A stretch of DNA of 6,326 nucleotides from Acidimicrobiia bacterium (GTDB lineage: Bacteria > Actinomycetota > Acidimicrobiia > IMCC26256 > JAENVU01). Numbering within the stretch: position 1 is the stretch's first letter; each line of letters opens with the position of its first letter. Under the pieces are notes generated by a model. That model worked only from the letters and a program-made list of their open reading frames with translations. It made no database searches and was not told the DNA's origin. The DNA lies in the NCBI GenBank assembly GCA_016650415.1, contig JAENVU010000264.1, positions 1 through 6,326 of the forward strand, written 5' to 3'. The translations under genes were made by a program, and so were the position numbers. Below, piece by piece: positions 6,053-6,326 of the stretch.

Positions 6053-6326
6053 ATGCGCCTCATCGACGTTCGCGCGGGACGCTTCGAACAGGCAATCGTC
6101 GTGGTGGCGCTCCTCGGTGGCTTCGTCTTCCAGCAACCGTTGGCAATTCCCATTGCCGCGTTCCTCGCGGTGCTCGGGGCCGGGATGGGGAGCCGATCAC
6201 CGATCCGGAGGTTCTGGACCGACGTGATCGGTCCCCGCCGACCTACGGCGGAGCAACTCGAGTCGGAATCGGTCATCCGGCTTCAGAGCCTGATCATCGG
6301 CGCGGGACTCACCATCGCCACGCTCA
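6053..6326 (+). CDS. DUF4395-like integral membrane protein, N-terminal 91 residues, cut by window edge
   Basis: An open frame runs from the ATG at 6053 through the right edge without a stop. It starts with MRLIDVRAGRFEQA, then two hydrophobic segments (about 13-29 and 31-46), a basic/aromatic link (RRFWTDVIGPRRP, 52-64), a polar stretch with acidic residues (AEQLESES, 66-73), and the start of a third hydrophobic segment (79 on). The pattern of ID-R-RF near the start, two helices, a basic segment with GP(R)P, an acidic stretch and then another helix resembles DUF4395 proteins, small bacterial membrane proteins of unknown function. The assignment is from memory of the family pattern, not a search. 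No Shine-Dalgarno precedes it; see the TAGCGT box at 6040. It is divergent from the FtsH-like gene and may share regulation through the palindromes between them. A different small membrane protein family is the main alternative. Confidence 0.65.
   Translation, partial: MRLIDVRAGRFEQAIVVVALLGGFVFQQPLAIPIAAFLAVLGAGMGSRSPIRRFWTDVIGPRRPTAEQLESESVIRLQSLIIGAGLTIATL

Noticed and set aside
5927..6136. 70-residue N-terminal extension of the FtsH-like protein from an ATG at 6136
   Set aside because: It would cross the promoter region and palindromes and overlap the divergent gene by 84 bases, and it has no FtsH-like character. The ATG at 5926 has a well-spaced GGGGAG.
1..6326. Defence island, phage, insertion sequence or CRISPR content
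   Set aside because: No transposase, integrase, nuclease, terminal inverted repeats or spaced direct repeats were seen. The genes are a protease, an exporter pair, an oxidoreductase and a small membrane protein with uniform composition.

Overview
The window is GC-rich chromosomal DNA with the strong third-position G/C bias typical of Actinomycetota. The protein sequences read as actinobacterial: a paired ABC exporter with split ATP sites, a divergent FtsH-like ATPase/protease, and a DUF4395-like membrane protein. A deep-branching class such as Acidimicrobiia is possible, but that is an impression from sequence style and not shown. No mobile element, CRISPR array, tRNA or rRNA was seen, and codon use looks uniform throughout.

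Layout, following transcription. A 126-bp divergent intergenic region (5927-6052) separates a rightward gene, cut by the right edge (6053 onward, DUF4395-like membrane protein), from a leftward run of four genes. That run is: an FtsH-like membrane AAA+ ATPase/zinc protease (5926-4106); two half-size ABC exporter subunits joined by a 4-bp ATGA overlap (4062-2239 and 2242-404); and a short-chain dehydrogenase/reductase cut by the left edge (361-1). The gaps between leftward genes are 43 bp, -4 bp and 42 bp. The first three could share one transcript. The SDR has a possible leaderless promoter of its own.

How the genes fit together. The two ABC proteins almost certainly form one heterodimeric exporter. 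The upstream subunit carries a degenerate Walker B (Asp for the catalytic Glu) but a canonical LSGGQ. The downstream subunit carries the catalytic Glu but a degenerate signature (LSAGE). This is the complementary arrangement of TM287/288-type exporters with one hydrolytic and one degenerate site. The FtsH-like protein keeps the AAA+ core and a complete zinc site (HEAGH plus a distal Asp), but it has a very short extracytoplasmic loop, a Walker B Glu for Asp, and extra sequence inside the AAA module. Whether it acts on the neighbouring exporter is unknown.

Regulatory structure worth attention: an interrupted 11-bp hairpin filling most of the FtsH-like/ABC gap, two palindromes in the divergent intergenic region, and a TANNNT box exactly 7 nt upstream of the ATG at both genes that lack a Shine-Dalgarno sequence. 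Nothing here looks like a defence system or a wholly new multi-gene system. The least conventional parts are the FtsH-like protein and the hairpin that follows it.
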